Shown: in pieces, positions 1 to 7,249 of the stretch
How the letters are laid out: every line of letters begins with the position of its first letter
How positions within the stretch are numbered: position 1 is the first letter of the stretch
NCBI GenBank assembly: GCA_964461295.1
Contig: CAYWTX010000636.1
Span: 1-18,133 of the forward strand
Direction: 5' to 3'
DNA: 18,133 bases
Source: CAYWTX01 sp964461295
GTDB taxonomy: Bacteria > Planctomycetota > Phycisphaerae > SM23-33
Program-made: the position numbers and the translations under genes
The notes under the pieces: model-generated
The model's database searches: none
Told to the model about the DNA's origin: nothing
The model's input: the letters and a program-made list of their open reading frames with translations, nothing else

Positions 1-18
1 TCGTGTATCCATAGGTTC

Positions 19-840
19 TCAGATCTGCGATCCCGCGATCGGCCGCAGGATCAGGTTCGTGATATTCGACACCGTGTCCTTGTAGATCGGGTCGTTCTTC
101 ATCTTGTTCCAGTCGCCGTGGGCGAGGAAATCGGCCCATGCCTTCTCCCTGGCCTTGTCGTCCTCGAAGCAGAGCATGTAGGTGAGGTTGGGCAGCCTGG
201 GCCCGGCCAGCGACTGGCCGAAGAACACGATCCCCAGCCCGGTCTTGCGGAACAGAGCGAGCTCGCCGCCCTGGTTGAACATCTCGATCTTCTTCGTGGC
301 GCGGTCCTCGCTGTGGCTTTCGTAGATGCGAAGCTGGGCGACGCGCGTCTCGGCCTTTGTCGGGGCCGTCGCCTGCGGATGCCCTTCGAACGCCAGCATC
401 AGCGTCGTCTCGCAGCGCAGCAGCGCCGGGTCTGCCTTGGGCGCCTGGATGACCGCCTGCCCGGCCTTCTGGTACTCCGCGTCGGCGGCCAGGCGGGCGG
501 GCAGGGCCAGTGCCGTCTCGGCCGACTTGTGCGCCAGCACGACGTACAGGTTTGGGCTGTCTTCCTTGAGCTTGTTGTCAGCCGCGAGCATCTTGAACGC
601 GCCGACGAGGCCCACTCCGGCGCGGTTGAGCGCCGGGATGGCCGTCTCGGCCAGGAACGCCTCGTACGCCTTGCGTTTCTCGATGGACTTGAACGTGTAC
701 AGGCGCAGCTCGATGACTTGCCGCGCGGGCGGCCCGCCCGCCGCAGCCGCGGCGCCCTCGGCCGCACGGGCCGTTTCCGCCGCCAACCCCACGGCCGAAG
801 CCGCCGCCGCCGTTAGAAAGTCCCGTCGTGACGCTGTCAT
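19..840 (-). CDS. Tat-exported NIPSNAP family protein
   Basis: A 273-residue protein. It opens with a clear twin-arginine signal (SRRDFLT at residues 4-10, then an alanine-rich hydrophobic stretch to about residue 28), so it is predicted to be exported folded. The mature part has two similar ferredoxin-like halves, beginning near ELRLYTF (about residue 44) and QLRIYES (about 170). This is the tandem dimeric alpha/beta-barrel layout of NIPSNAP proteins. The biochemical role of exported bacterial NIPSNAPs is unknown. I chose the ATG at 840 because AAAGGAAG lies 6-8 bases upstream; the ATG at 846 is too close to that site, and an earlier ATG at 921 would bury the Tat signal. It is divergent from the diguanylate cyclase gene. 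Family and export are fairly sure; function is not. Confidence 0.85.
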   Translation of the reverse strand: MTASRRDFLTAAAASAVGLAAETARAAEGAAAAAGGPPARQVIELRLYTFKSIEKRKAYEAFLAETAIPALNRAGVGLVGAFKMLAADNKLKEDSPNLYVVLAHKSAETALALPARLAADAEYQKAGQAVIQAPKADPALLRCETTLMLAFEGHPQATAPTKAETRVAQLRIYESHSEDRATKKIEMFNQGGELALFRKTGLGIVFFGQSLAGPRLPNLTYMLCFEDDKAREKAWADFLAHGDWNKMKNDPIYKDTVSNITNLILRPIAGSQI

Positions 841-1139
841 GGACATCTTCCTTTCGTTGTGAGGATCGCGTTGGGTAGTTGAACCTCTCATCTTCCGCTT
901 GCGGTTCGCGCAAATCTCCAAATCGCACGCGCCGCCCGCTCGCCCCGGGCCGAACCGAATCTTACCTTCCCTATGCCCAGCCGTGCTGTCGCACGGTCGA
1001 AGTGTCTTCGCCTCCGGACGGGCCCGCGGTGGTCGTTCTGTGCCCGGAGGCGGCGTCGAGGCCGCGGTCCGCGCGGACGGCGTACAAGCGGCTTTGCCTC
1101 AGGAGGCGAACTGTGCCGAGCCATGAGAAGAAGGGGAAC
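841..1139. other. Divergent intergenic region rich in GC hairpins
   Basis: About 300 bases without a supported gene lie between two divergent starts. It holds several short perfect inverted repeats: CCGTGC/GCACGG around 981-996, a 9-base arm pair 1009-1017 (CGCCTCCGG) with 1044-1052 and a 26-base loop, a 12-base palindrome GTCCGCGCGGAC near 1067-1078, and GCCTC/GAGGC just before the cyclase ribosome binding site. They could form a structured leader for the cyclase mRNA. I recognise no known riboswitch class, and GC-rich DNA produces such hairpins easily. Confidence 0.35.
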
Positions 1140-2255
1140 ATGCCGAACGAGCGGACGCTCAAAATGGCGCATGTGCTGCTGATGTCGGGCGATCCACAGG
1201 TCGCCTTGGTCCGCGGTGCGCAGCTTTCACTGGCCGGATGGCAGGTCATCTCGGCCGCCGAATCCATCGATGCCCTGGCAGCCGTCAGAAGCCGGCACGT
1301 GGACCTGGCGGTTCTGCATCTTCCCGCCGCCGACCTGGCCGCAATGGACCTTCCGGCCGTGCTGAGGGAAGTCTCGCCCGCGCCGTACCTGCCTGTGATC
1401 GTCCTGGCCCAGAGCCCCGCCGAACGCGACCGCTGCCGGTACCTCGATTGTGGGGCCGACGACATCCTGTGCATGGGCGCCTCGGGGGAGGAGATGGCCG
1501 CGAGGATTCGCGCGCTGCTGCGGGTGAAGGAGCTGCACGACCAGTTGGCGTCGTCGCGGCTGGCGCTGGAGGAATCGTTGCGGCGCGAGCGGAAGCTGAT
1601 GGTGAAGCTGCGCCAGGAGAACACGGAGCTTCAGGTCATCGCGGCGACCGACCCGCTGACGCACGTGCAGAACCAGCGTAACTTCCACGACATCCTGGCC
1701 CACGAGTTCCGCGGCGCCCGGCGGTACAACCAGCCGCTGAGCCTGCTGGCGCTGGACGTGGACCACTTCAAAGTCGTCAACGACACGTACGGGCATCCCT
1801 GCGGCGACTACGTGCTGAAGGAATTCGCGGTCATCCTGAAGCAGTCGGTGCGCGAGTCGGACGTGGTGGCTCGCACCGGCGGCGAGGAGTTCAGCGTCCT
1901 GCTGCCCAAGGCGGGGCGCGCCCAGGCCGCGCAGTTCGCCGAACGCATTCGGCGGCAAGTCGCCCGGCGCGAGTTCGCTGTCTACGGGCAAGCGATTCAC
2001 ATCACGACGTCCATCGGCTCGGCCACGTATCCCGCCGACGCGGAAGTGACCGAGCCTGGAATGCTGGCGTACCTGGCCGACCAGGCCCTGCTCCACGCCA
2101 AGGAGAACGGGCGCGACCGCGTCGCCGCCGTGCACCAGTTTGACGCGGCCGCGCGCGTCCGCTTGCGGCGGCAGTACCTGGCCGCCAGGAACCCCAACGA
2201 GGAGGAACCGACATGTCGGACTGCTGTGGAAGTCGAAGCAGAAGATCGCGGTTGA
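1140..2255 (+). CDS. Diguanylate cyclase with degenerate receiver domain (REC-GGDEF)
   Basis: A 371-residue cytoplasmic enzyme predicted to make cyclic di-GMP from two GTP. Residues 8-128 have a receiver (CheY-like) layout, 129-163 look like a coiled-coil linker, and 165-335 form a GGDEF domain with the active motif GGEEF at 247-251 and metal/substrate residues in DVDHFKVVND (206-215). The inhibitory product-binding motif RxxD is present as RESD (238-241), five residues before GGEEF, so product feedback is likely. In the receiver domain the phospho-acceptor aspartate is replaced by His60 (VLHLP) and the conserved lysine by Met112 (LCMGAS), so ordinary phosphorylation is unlikely. Start: ATG preceded by AAGGGG. 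The last 43 bases overlap the next small reading frame. Confidence 0.88.
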   Translation: MPNERTLKMAHVLLMSGDPQVALVRGAQLSLAGWQVISAAESIDALAAVRSRHVDLAVLHLPAADLAAMDLPAVLREVSPAPYLPVIVLAQSPAERDRCRYLDCGADDILCMGASGEEMAARIRALLRVKELHDQLASSRLALEESLRRERKLMVKLRQENTELQVIAATDPLTHVQNQRNFHDILAHEFRGARRYNQPLSLLALDVDHFKVVNDTYGHPCGDYVLKEFAVILKQSVRESDVVARTGGEEFSVLLPKAGRAQAAQFAERIRRQVARREFAVYGQAIHITTSIGSATYPADAEVTEPGMLAYLADQALLHAKENGRDRVAAVHQFDAAARVRLRRQYLAARNPNEEEPTCRTAVEVEAEDRG

Positions 2256-2467
2256 TCGAGGCGGCGTTCCTGGCTGATGGCGAGGCATGCGGCGCGGGCG
2301 AGGCGTCGCGGCCGCGGGTGCTGTCCATCGGCCAGGCAGCGCCTGCGGCGGCAAGCGGTCGCTGGCGCGGCGGCACGCCGCATGCGCAGTGGCGCCGCCT
2401 GTGCGTGGCGTGTGAATCGCCGATGCCGGCCGAGCACGTCCCGGTGCGCCTGGCCGGCGGGGGATGA
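2213..2467 (+). CDS. Small hypothetical cysteine-containing protein overlapping the cyclase gene
   Basis: An 84-residue frame starting with ATG nine bases after a strong GGAGG site, inside the last 43 bases of the diguanylate cyclase gene. It is arginine-rich, begins MSDCCGS and has one CxxC (CVAC) near the C-terminus. I do not recognise the family. For the gene: the strong ribosome binding site, the overlap typical of coupled translation, and the fact that it fills most of the gap before the convergent endonuclease gene. Against it: GC-rich DNA holds many chance frames, and the composition (Arg, Ala, Gly) is that of one. If real, it may be a small metal-binding protein co-expressed with the cyclase; this is a guess. 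Confidence 0.35.
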   Translation: MSDCCGSRSRRSRLIEAAFLADGEACGAGEASRPRVLSIGQAAPAAASGRWRGGTPHAQWRRLCVACESPMPAEHVPVRLAGGG

Positions 2468-2497
2468 GCAAGTTTGCCGCGCGGTACGCCATTGAGG

Positions 2498-3238
2498 TCA
2501 TGCACCCCTCTTGCCGCACCCGGCGTGCTCGTCGTGGGCAAAGCCATCCAGCGGGCAGCCGGGGCAGCGGGCCGTCGGGCGGCAGTGGTGCTTCCCCACG
2601 GTCACCAGCAGGGCGTGGTACTCGTTGTACAGGGCCGTGCGGCGGGGGAGGTTGGCCTCCAGCAGCGACTTGATCCCGTCGTACGTCGCTCGCGGCTCGA
2701 TCAGCCCGTGCCGCACCAGCACCCTCCGCGTGTACGCGTCCACCACGAAGCTCCTCTTGCCGGCCGCGTAGAGCAGGATGCTGTCGGCCGTCTCGGGCCC
2801 GATGCCGTTGATGGCGAGCAGCCGCTGCCGCAATTCCGGCAACGGTTGACCGAGGAACCGTTCCAGCGCCGAAGGCGCCCCGCCACCGGGCCGCGCAGTC
2901 GGCGATCGAGAATCGCCAATCGTCAACTTCTCGATGAAGGCTTTCACCCGCCGGGCCTTTACGTTGTAGTACCCGGCCGGGCGGATAAGGCCGGCCAGGT
3001 GCTCGACGGGCACTTCGCGGAGCGCCTGGAGGCTCATCACGCCTCCGGCGATTAGGTTGCAGAGGGCCTTCTCGACGTTTCGCCAGTTGGTGTTCTGTGT
3101 GAGGATGGCCCCGACGCAGACTTCCAGCTTGCGGTCGCGCGGCGCGAGGTCGGGGCAGCTCGGCCACCAGTGCTGCGGCCCGAAACGCGCCCGCATCGCC
3201 TCGTAGAGCGCCAGGAGCGTTTCGCGGGTGTTCGCCAT
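2498..3238 (-). CDS. Endonuclease III-family DNA glycosylase (HhH-GPD, probable iron-sulfur protein)
   Basis: A 246-residue base-excision repair protein. The helix-hairpin-helix is at about 138-160 (AINGIGPETADSILLYA), followed by the catalytic aspartate Asp167 in VVDAYTRR. In bifunctional endonuclease III the hairpin carries a catalytic lysine (GVGRKTA). Here that position is Glu149, so a monofunctional glycosylase of the MagIII-like kind is more likely than a glycosylase/AP lyase. The C-terminus has Cys219, Cys225, Cys228 and Cys241, spaced C-x5-C-x2-C-x12-C instead of the usual C-x6-C-x2-C-x5-C, so the fourth cluster ligand is displaced or the cluster is altered. A loop at residues 105-118 coincides with a short palindromic repeat. 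The gene converges on the cyclase gene and diverges from the disulfide reductase. Upstream start codons are possible; this ATG begins the conserved region. Confidence 0.85.
   Translation of the reverse strand: MANTRETLLALYEAMRARFGPQHWWPSCPDLAPRDRKLEVCVGAILTQNTNWRNVEKALCNLIAGGVMSLQALREVPVEHLAGLIRPAGYYNVKARRVKAFIEKLTIGDSRSPTARPGGGAPSALERFLGQPLPELRQRLLAINGIGPETADSILLYAAGKRSFVVDAYTRRVLVRHGLIEPRATYDGIKSLLEANLPRRTALYNEYHALLVTVGKHHCRPTARCPGCPLDGFAHDEHAGCGKRGA
2901..2924. repeat. Short palindromic repeat unit inside the glycosylase gene
   Basis: 24 bases containing GGCGAT...ATCGCC with a 5-base loop, followed by AATCGTC. Read on the minus strand it resembles the GATTGGCGATTCTCGAT-type dispersed repeats that I recall from planctomycete intergenic regions. 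It lies in a variable loop of the encoded protein (about residues 105-113) and keeps the frame. No second copy was seen in this window, so the repeat assignment rests on memory. Confidence 0.3.
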
Positions 3239-3446
3239 GGAGGCGATTGTACGGCAGGGGGGGGAGCCGGGAAACCGGCAGGCATGGTTCAGGAAGTGCC
3301 GCTTCCTGGCGGCACAACTCTCCAGAGCTATGGATCCCGGCAGCTGCAACTCGGAGAGTTGCGGCCCCCGACCTGAACCAGGCCCAAGCCCGCCGACTGC
3401 GTCGGTGGGTTTCTCGCTTCTGCGTCGGATGGATTCCTTCGGCGGG
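3239..3446. other. Intergenic region with clustered stem-loops
   Basis: The region between the divergent glycosylase and disulfide reductase genes has no supported gene. It contains a compact stem GCCGG-GAAA-CCGGC (a GNRA-type tetraloop) near 3256-3275, overlapping stems AGGAAG/CTTCCT and TGCCGC/GCGGCA near 3290-3313, and a 9-base inverted repeat CAACTCTCC (3315-3323) with GGAGAGTTG (3353-3361). It may be a leader structure or a decayed repeat; I cannot tell which. Confidence 0.3.
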
Positions 3447-3475
3447 TGGAACGTTCGCCAACGCGCCCCTATACT
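3447..3475 (+). promoter_or_regulatory. Putative promoter of the CoA-disulfide reductase gene
   Basis: A TATACT hexamer (3470-3475) matches the -10 consensus at five of six positions. The spacer is 17 bases, and the upstream hexamer TGGAAC is a poor sigma-70 -35 box but contains GGAAC, which is also seen in ECF-type -35 elements. Transcription would start near 3482, just before the GGAAGGAG ribosome binding site. Confidence 0.35.
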
Positions 3476-3496
3476 GCGCAGCGGAAGGAGTGTCAG

Positions 3497-5227
3497 ATGG
3501 CAAAACGGATCGTGATCGTGGGCGGCGTGGCGGCGGGGGCGACGGCGGCAGCCAAGGCGCGCCGCATGAGCGAGGATGTCGAGATCGTCCTGCTGGAGGC
3601 GGGACCGCACGTCAGTTTCGCCAATTGCGGCCTGCCCTACTACGTTGGCGGCGAGATCGTCGACCGCGACGACCTCTTCGTGGCCGACGAAGTCCTGCTC
3701 CGCAAACGCTTCGGCATCGACGTCCGCACGAATGCCAATGTCACGGCCGTGGACCGCGCCGGCAGGGCCGTTGCCGTGCGGTACGCGGACGGCGGCACGG
3801 CCCCCCTCGGCTACGATCGGCTGATCCTCGCCACCGGCGCCGAGGCGATCCGTCCGCCCATTGTGGGGATGGACCGGCCGGACGTGTTCTTCCTGCGCAC
3901 GGTGCCCGACGCCGACGCGATCGTGGCGTTCATGGCGGTCCTGGGCGAGCCGGCGAGCGGCCGGCCTCACCAAGCGTTGATCATCGGCGGCGGGTACATC
4001 GGCGTGGAGGCGGCTGAGCAGTTTGGCCATCGGCAGATGGACGTGACGATCGTGGAGATGCTGCCGCAGCTCCTGCCGACGCTGGACGCGGAGATGGCGG
4101 CGATCGTGACGTCGGCGATGCGGGCGGAGGGGCGCCAGGTCGTGCTTGGCGACGCGGTGGCGAGCATGGCCGACCGGCATGGCGCGGGCGTGGCCATCAC
4201 GCGGGCCGGCCGCGAGATCCCCTTCTCGCTGTGCGTGGTGGCCACGGGTGTGCGGCCGAACGTGAAGCTTGCGGCGGAGGCGGGGATCGAACTGGGGCCG
4301 ACGGGGGCGATCCGCGTGGACCGTCTGCAGCGAACGAGCGACCCATGGGTGTATGCGGCGGGGGACAACAGCGAGACAGTCCACCACGTGCTGAAGCGGG
4401 AGGTGAGCGTCCCGCTGGCCGCTCCGGCCAACAAAGCCGGGCGCGTCGCCGGGACGAACGCGGCGTTGGACCTGGCCGGTGCGGCGGACGACGACCCGCT
4501 TCGACTGCGGATGCCGGACGTGCTGGGCACGTCGATCGTTCGAGCGGGGTCAGTGGCGGCGGCCGCAACGGGCCTTACCGAGACGCGGGCGAGGGCGGAG
4601 GGGCTGGCCGTGGCCGTGACGCACCTGCCGGGGTTGAGCCACGCGGGCTACTATCCTGGAGCGGAGCGGCTGTTCCTGAAGCTGGTGTGGCACGCCGGCA
4701 GCGGAAGGCTGCTGGGCGCCCAGGCAGTGGGCGAGAAGGGGGCCGACAAGCGGATCGACGTCATTGCCACGGCCATCGCCGGCGACATGACGGTGGAGGA
4801 CCTGGAGGGGCTGGATCTGTGCTACAGCCCGCAGTACGGCGCGGCCAAGGACGCGGTGATCCTGGCCGGGCACGTCGCCGCCAACGCCCATCGCGGCGTG
4901 TCGCCGGCTGTGACGGCGGAGGAATTGCTGCGGGCGATGGCGGAGGGCGGGGATCTGGTCGTGCTGGACGTTCGGACGGCGAGGGAGTGGCAGGCAGGGC
5001 ACCTGGACGGCGCCGCGCACATACCGGTGGACGACCTGCGGCAGCGCCTGGCGGAAGTGCCCGCCGATCGCCCGGTGGCCATTCACTGTGGCAGCGGATA
5101 CCGCAGCTACATCGCCCAGCGAATCCTGATGAACTGCGGCCGGCGCAATGTCCGTAACGTGCTGGGTGGCATGCTGATGATCAGCCAGTCGCGCAGCGTC
5201 GGCGAGGGCGGCAGCGGGGGGGCGTGA
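3497..5227 (+). CDS. CoA-disulfide / persulfide reductase fused to a rhodanese domain
   Basis: A 576-residue cytoplasmic flavoprotein. It starts with an FAD-binding Rossmann motif (VIVGGVAAGATAA, residues 6-18) and carries the single redox cysteine Cys44 in NCGLPYY, the signature of the CoA-disulfide reductase/NADH oxidase branch. A second nucleotide-binding motif (IIGGGYIGVEAA) follows near residue 160. From about residue 470 there is a rhodanese domain with active Cys531 in the loop CGSGYR. This order matches bacterial NAD(P)H-dependent persulfide/polysulfide reductases that reduce CoA persulfide or polysulfide, with the rhodanese handling sulfane sulfur. Start: ATG six bases after GGAAGGAG. 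It appears to be transcribed alone. Family assignment is sure; the exact substrate is not. Confidence 0.93.
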   Translation: MAKRIVIVGGVAAGATAAAKARRMSEDVEIVLLEAGPHVSFANCGLPYYVGGEIVDRDDLFVADEVLLRKRFGIDVRTNANVTAVDRAGRAVAVRYADGGTAPLGYDRLILATGAEAIRPPIVGMDRPDVFFLRTVPDADAIVAFMAVLGEPASGRPHQALIIGGGYIGVEAAEQFGHRQMDVTIVEMLPQLLPTLDAEMAAIVTSAMRAEGRQVVLGDAVASMADRHGAGVAITRAGREIPFSLCVVATGVRPNVKLAAEAGIELGPTGAIRVDRLQRTSDPWVYAAGDNSETVHHVLKREVSVPLAAPANKAGRVAGTNAALDLAGAADDDPLRLRMPDVLGTSIVRAGSVAAAATGLTETRARAEGLAVAVTHLPGLSHAGYYPGAERLFLKLVWHAGSGRLLGAQAVGEKGADKRIDVIATAIAGDMTVEDLEGLDLCYSPQYGAAKDAVILAGHVAANAHRGVSPAVTAEELLRAMAEGGDLVVLDVRTAREWQAGHLDGAAHIPVDDLRQRLAEVPADRPVAIHCGSGYRSYIAQRILMNCGRRNVRNVLGGMLMISQSRSVGEGGSGGA

Positions 5228-5456
5228 AGAGTAGGCACATTACCTGACGGAATCGCTGGGCGGAAAGGCGAGAAGTTGTCAGGTCCGGGGGGAGATTTTT
5301 TTTCGTGGTTTTTGTGGTTTGCGTCCTCCGAAATCATTCACGAACATCCAAATTATCACTTAACTCTCTGTAGTTCACAAGGTTAATCATCTGAGCGCCG
5401 GGCGGGCGAATCGGGCTGGAAGACCGCGAAGCAAGGTACGACTCACGTGGTTTCGC

Positions 5457-5486
5457 TTGACTTGAGTATAGGGGAACGACAATACT
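5457..5486 (+). promoter_or_regulatory. Promoter-like sequence before the candidate small RNA
   Basis: TTGACT at 5457-5462 matches the -35 consensus well. AATACT (5481-5486, 18-base spacer) or TACTAT (5483-5488, 20-base spacer) could serve as -10. The predicted start lies at about 5491-5495, at the foot of the first hairpin. Confidence 0.35.
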
Positions 5487-5490
5487 ATAG

Positions 5491-5562
5491 TTGAGCCGCT
5501 GCTCCCCCTCAGTGGCTCAATTTTGGCAGGTCTGGTCCCCCCCCGCCAGGCCTGCCTTCTTT
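5491..5562 (+). ncRNA. Candidate small RNA made of two tandem hairpins
   Basis: Two adjacent stems, each of 11 base pairs with exactly one G-U wobble. The first pairs 5491-5501 (TTGAGCCGCTG) with 5510-5520 across an 8-base loop and is followed by TTTT. The second pairs 5525-5535 (GGCAGGTCTGG) with 5546-5556 across a 10-base C-rich loop and is followed by TTCTTT. With the promoter-like sequence just upstream, a transcript of about 70 bases ending at the second hairpin is plausible. Alternatively the stems are tandem terminators or ends of a decayed element. No known RNA family is recognised. Confidence 0.3.
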
Positions 5563-5612
5563 ATGCGCTCGCCCGGCTGAATCGCGGCCAGGAGGACCAC
5601 GCCTATGCGTCG

Positions 5613-6098
5613 CTATTGCACGTGGACCTCGGCCACCGACCACGGCTGCTGGCCGATCCCTTCCGCCCGCAGGCGCACGAAGCGTGCCAGGGTCGGCGTC
5701 ATCAAGGAGAACAACGTGACCCGCCTTGTGCCGCGCGCCACGTACTGCGGCGTGAACGTCCGCCCATCCACGCTTGCCAACACCGTCACCCGTTGGGCGT
5801 GCCCGAATTCGTTCTTCCCGTGATCCAGGACGATCATGTTGAACAGGCACGGACGGCCCAGGTCGATGATCAGCTCCGCCTGGACGGCGCCCTGGGGCGA
5901 AACGGCCATGCTGCCCAGATCGCCGTCGATGGCGTAGGCCGGATCGCGCACCGAGCCGCTTGCCCGCCACTCCGAACGCGGACTGACGCGCTGGATGACC
6001 TGGGTTCGCGACTCCACGTACAGCGGCGCCGGGTCGCAGCCGGCCATCGCCGACGTCGCCAGGGCCAAACCAATCGCCAGCAACTTCCGCATCGCCAT
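5613..6098 (-). CDS. Lipoprotein with discoidin (F5/8 type C)-like domain
   Basis: A 161-residue protein. An N-terminal hydrophobic stretch ends at a lipobox-like MAGC (cysteine about residue 21), so it is probably a lipid-anchored envelope protein. The rest (about 40-161) resembles a discoidin/F5-8C jelly-roll: ASGSVRDPAYAIDGDLGS near the start, an IIDLGRPCLFNMI strand in the middle, and a final WSVAEVHV strand. Such domains usually bind carbohydrate or surfaces. The gene starts four bases after the stop of the FAD oxidoreductase, so the two form one transcriptional unit and may be translationally coupled. The ATG at 6092 (MRKLL) is an alternative start. The binding target is unknown. Confidence 0.7.
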   Translation of the reverse strand: MAMRKLLAIGLALATSAMAGCDPAPLYVESRTQVIQRVSPRSEWRASGSVRDPAYAIDGDLGSMAVSPQGAVQAELIIDLGRPCLFNMIVLDHGKNEFGHAQRVTVLASVDGRTFTPQYVARGTRRVTLFSLMTPTLARFVRLRAEGIGQQPWSVAEVHVQ

Positions 6099-6102
6099 GG
6101 TC

Positions 6103-7218
6103 TCAGATACTCTCGCCGTACAACAGGGCTCGCGTGAACTTGGACACGATCCGTTCGTTCACGAACAACAGCGGCAACAGCATGTGCAGGGACGTGTTCG
6201 GCGGGCGAAGCGAATCTGCCAGCGTCTGCCGCCAGGACGTCTTGAACTGCATCAGTTCGCCCTGTACGTCCTTGCTGCCCAGGGCATCGGCCGCCACCTT
6301 CGCCGCCAGCAACGCCGACCGCACCGACGCAGAGAGCGACTGTCCCGTGATGCTCTCGGCGAACCCGCCGGCCGTCCCGGCCAGCAGGCACCGCTTCGCC
6401 ACGTGCGTCTCCAACTCCAGCGCCACGCCGGCCGGCGGACGCCATACGGCGCCCTTCGCCTTGCCGACGGCCAGGTCGGCCGGCACCAGCCCGCGCTGCT
6501 GGAGGCAGGACACCATCTGCGACAGTTCCACTGCCCGGTTGCCCGACGCCGGCGAGTTGGAGATGACCCGCAGGTGCATGTTCTCGCCGGCCGCAAAGTA
6601 TACCCCAAGTTCGCTGCGTTCCCGCAACTCAACCACGTGCAGCGTCCCGGCCAGTTTCTTCGCCGCGGCTGGCTTGAGGGGCACGTCCAGCGCCGCCACG
6701 ACCAGGTTTCCGTCCGGCACGGTACGCAGCGGCATGGCCAGTTCGCTCATCACGTCGTTGGGCCGGCTCTGGGCAATGATCAGCAGAGAGGCCGACACTT
6801 GGCAGGTCCCCACCAGTTCCACGTGATCTTCTTCCAGCCGGATCGCCGGGGTGGTGGTGCTGGGGCGGATACGAATGCCCGCCTTCGCGCATGCCGCCCG
6901 CAGCACTTTGCCCACCGCCCCGGCCTGGACGAAGTGCCCGACGGCTCCGCGGCTGCGGAAGTCCACCTGCTGGTCGAGTTTCACGCTATGGTAGCTGACG
7001 TTGGCGAACGGCGCCGCCTTGCAGTCCCTCGCAAATCCGGGCGGAAGCCCGCCCAGGTCCAGGAAGCCCTTCGGCACCCAATCTGAGAGGGGGCAATCCA
7101 CGCTGGGCGACGGCGCGTCCACGACCGCCACTTGCAGCCTGTGCCGGGCCAGATAGGCGGCCGCGGCAAGCCCGGCGGGCGTCGCGCCGAGAACCGCCAC
7201 ATCGTACATCAGCGTCAT
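6103..7218 (-). CDS. FAD-dependent oxidoreductase (geranylgeranyl-reductase/halogenase-like fold)
   Basis: A 371-residue flavoprotein. It begins with a Rossmann motif for FAD (VAVLGATPAGLAAAAYLA, residues 6-23; the usual GAGPAG is GATPAG). Near residues 293-325 it has the second FAD contact typical of group-A flavin monooxygenases and geranylgeranyl reductases (LLAGTAGGFAESITGQSL), where the usual GDA is GTA. No trans-membrane segment is evident. The substrate cannot be told. It is first in a two-gene unit with the discoidin lipoprotein. The start is uncertain: ATG at 7218 or 7209, neither with a strong ribosome binding site. The MITE-like element ends 32 bases upstream and may have replaced or supplied the promoter. 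Confidence 0.75.
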   Translation of the reverse strand: MTLMYDVAVLGATPAGLAAAAYLARHRLQVAVVDAPSPSVDCPLSDWVPKGFLDLGGLPPGFARDCKAAPFANVSYHSVKLDQQVDFRSRGAVGHFVQAGAVGKVLRAACAKAGIRIRPSTTTPAIRLEEDHVELVGTCQVSASLLIIAQSRPNDVMSELAMPLRTVPDGNLVVAALDVPLKPAAAKKLAGTLHVVELRERSELGVYFAAGENMHLRVISNSPASGNRAVELSQMVSCLQQRGLVPADLAVGKAKGAVWRPPAGVALELETHVAKRCLLAGTAGGFAESITGQSLSASVRSALLAAKVAADALGSKDVQGELMQFKTSWRQTLADSLRPPNTSLHMLLPLLFVNERIVSKFTRALLYGESI

Positions 7219-7249
7219 GGAACGATAGAGTAGCCGCGGATGCGCAGCC

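Larger units (their letters stand above)
5228..5612. other. Gene-free region between convergent genes
   Basis: 385 bases with no supported protein gene, more AT-rich in its first half than the surroundings. Around 5297-5330 it contains TTCGTGG/TTTTTGTGG-type sequence resembling dispersed intergenic repeats, and at 5457-5560 a promoter-like sequence followed by two hairpins, listed separately. No clear terminator for the reductase gene lies directly after its stop codon. Confidence 0.5.

Noticed and set aside
1009..1052. Possible cyclic-di-GMP riboswitch before the cyclase
   Set aside because: The pairing is simple and I cannot find the conserved core bases of either known class.
879..1139. 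Upstream extension of the diguanylate cyclase frame
   Set aside because: The extra 87 residues have no domain and no ribosome binding site; the ATG at 1140 has one and begins the receiver fold.
1227..3503. Long minus-strand open frame spanning the cyclase and glycosylase region
   Set aside because: It crosses two genes with recognisable motifs in other frames and has low-complexity Arg/Pro-rich translation.
5536..5545. C-tract as a phase-variation switch
   Set aside because: It lies in the loop of a non-coding hairpin and in no supported gene or promoter spacer.
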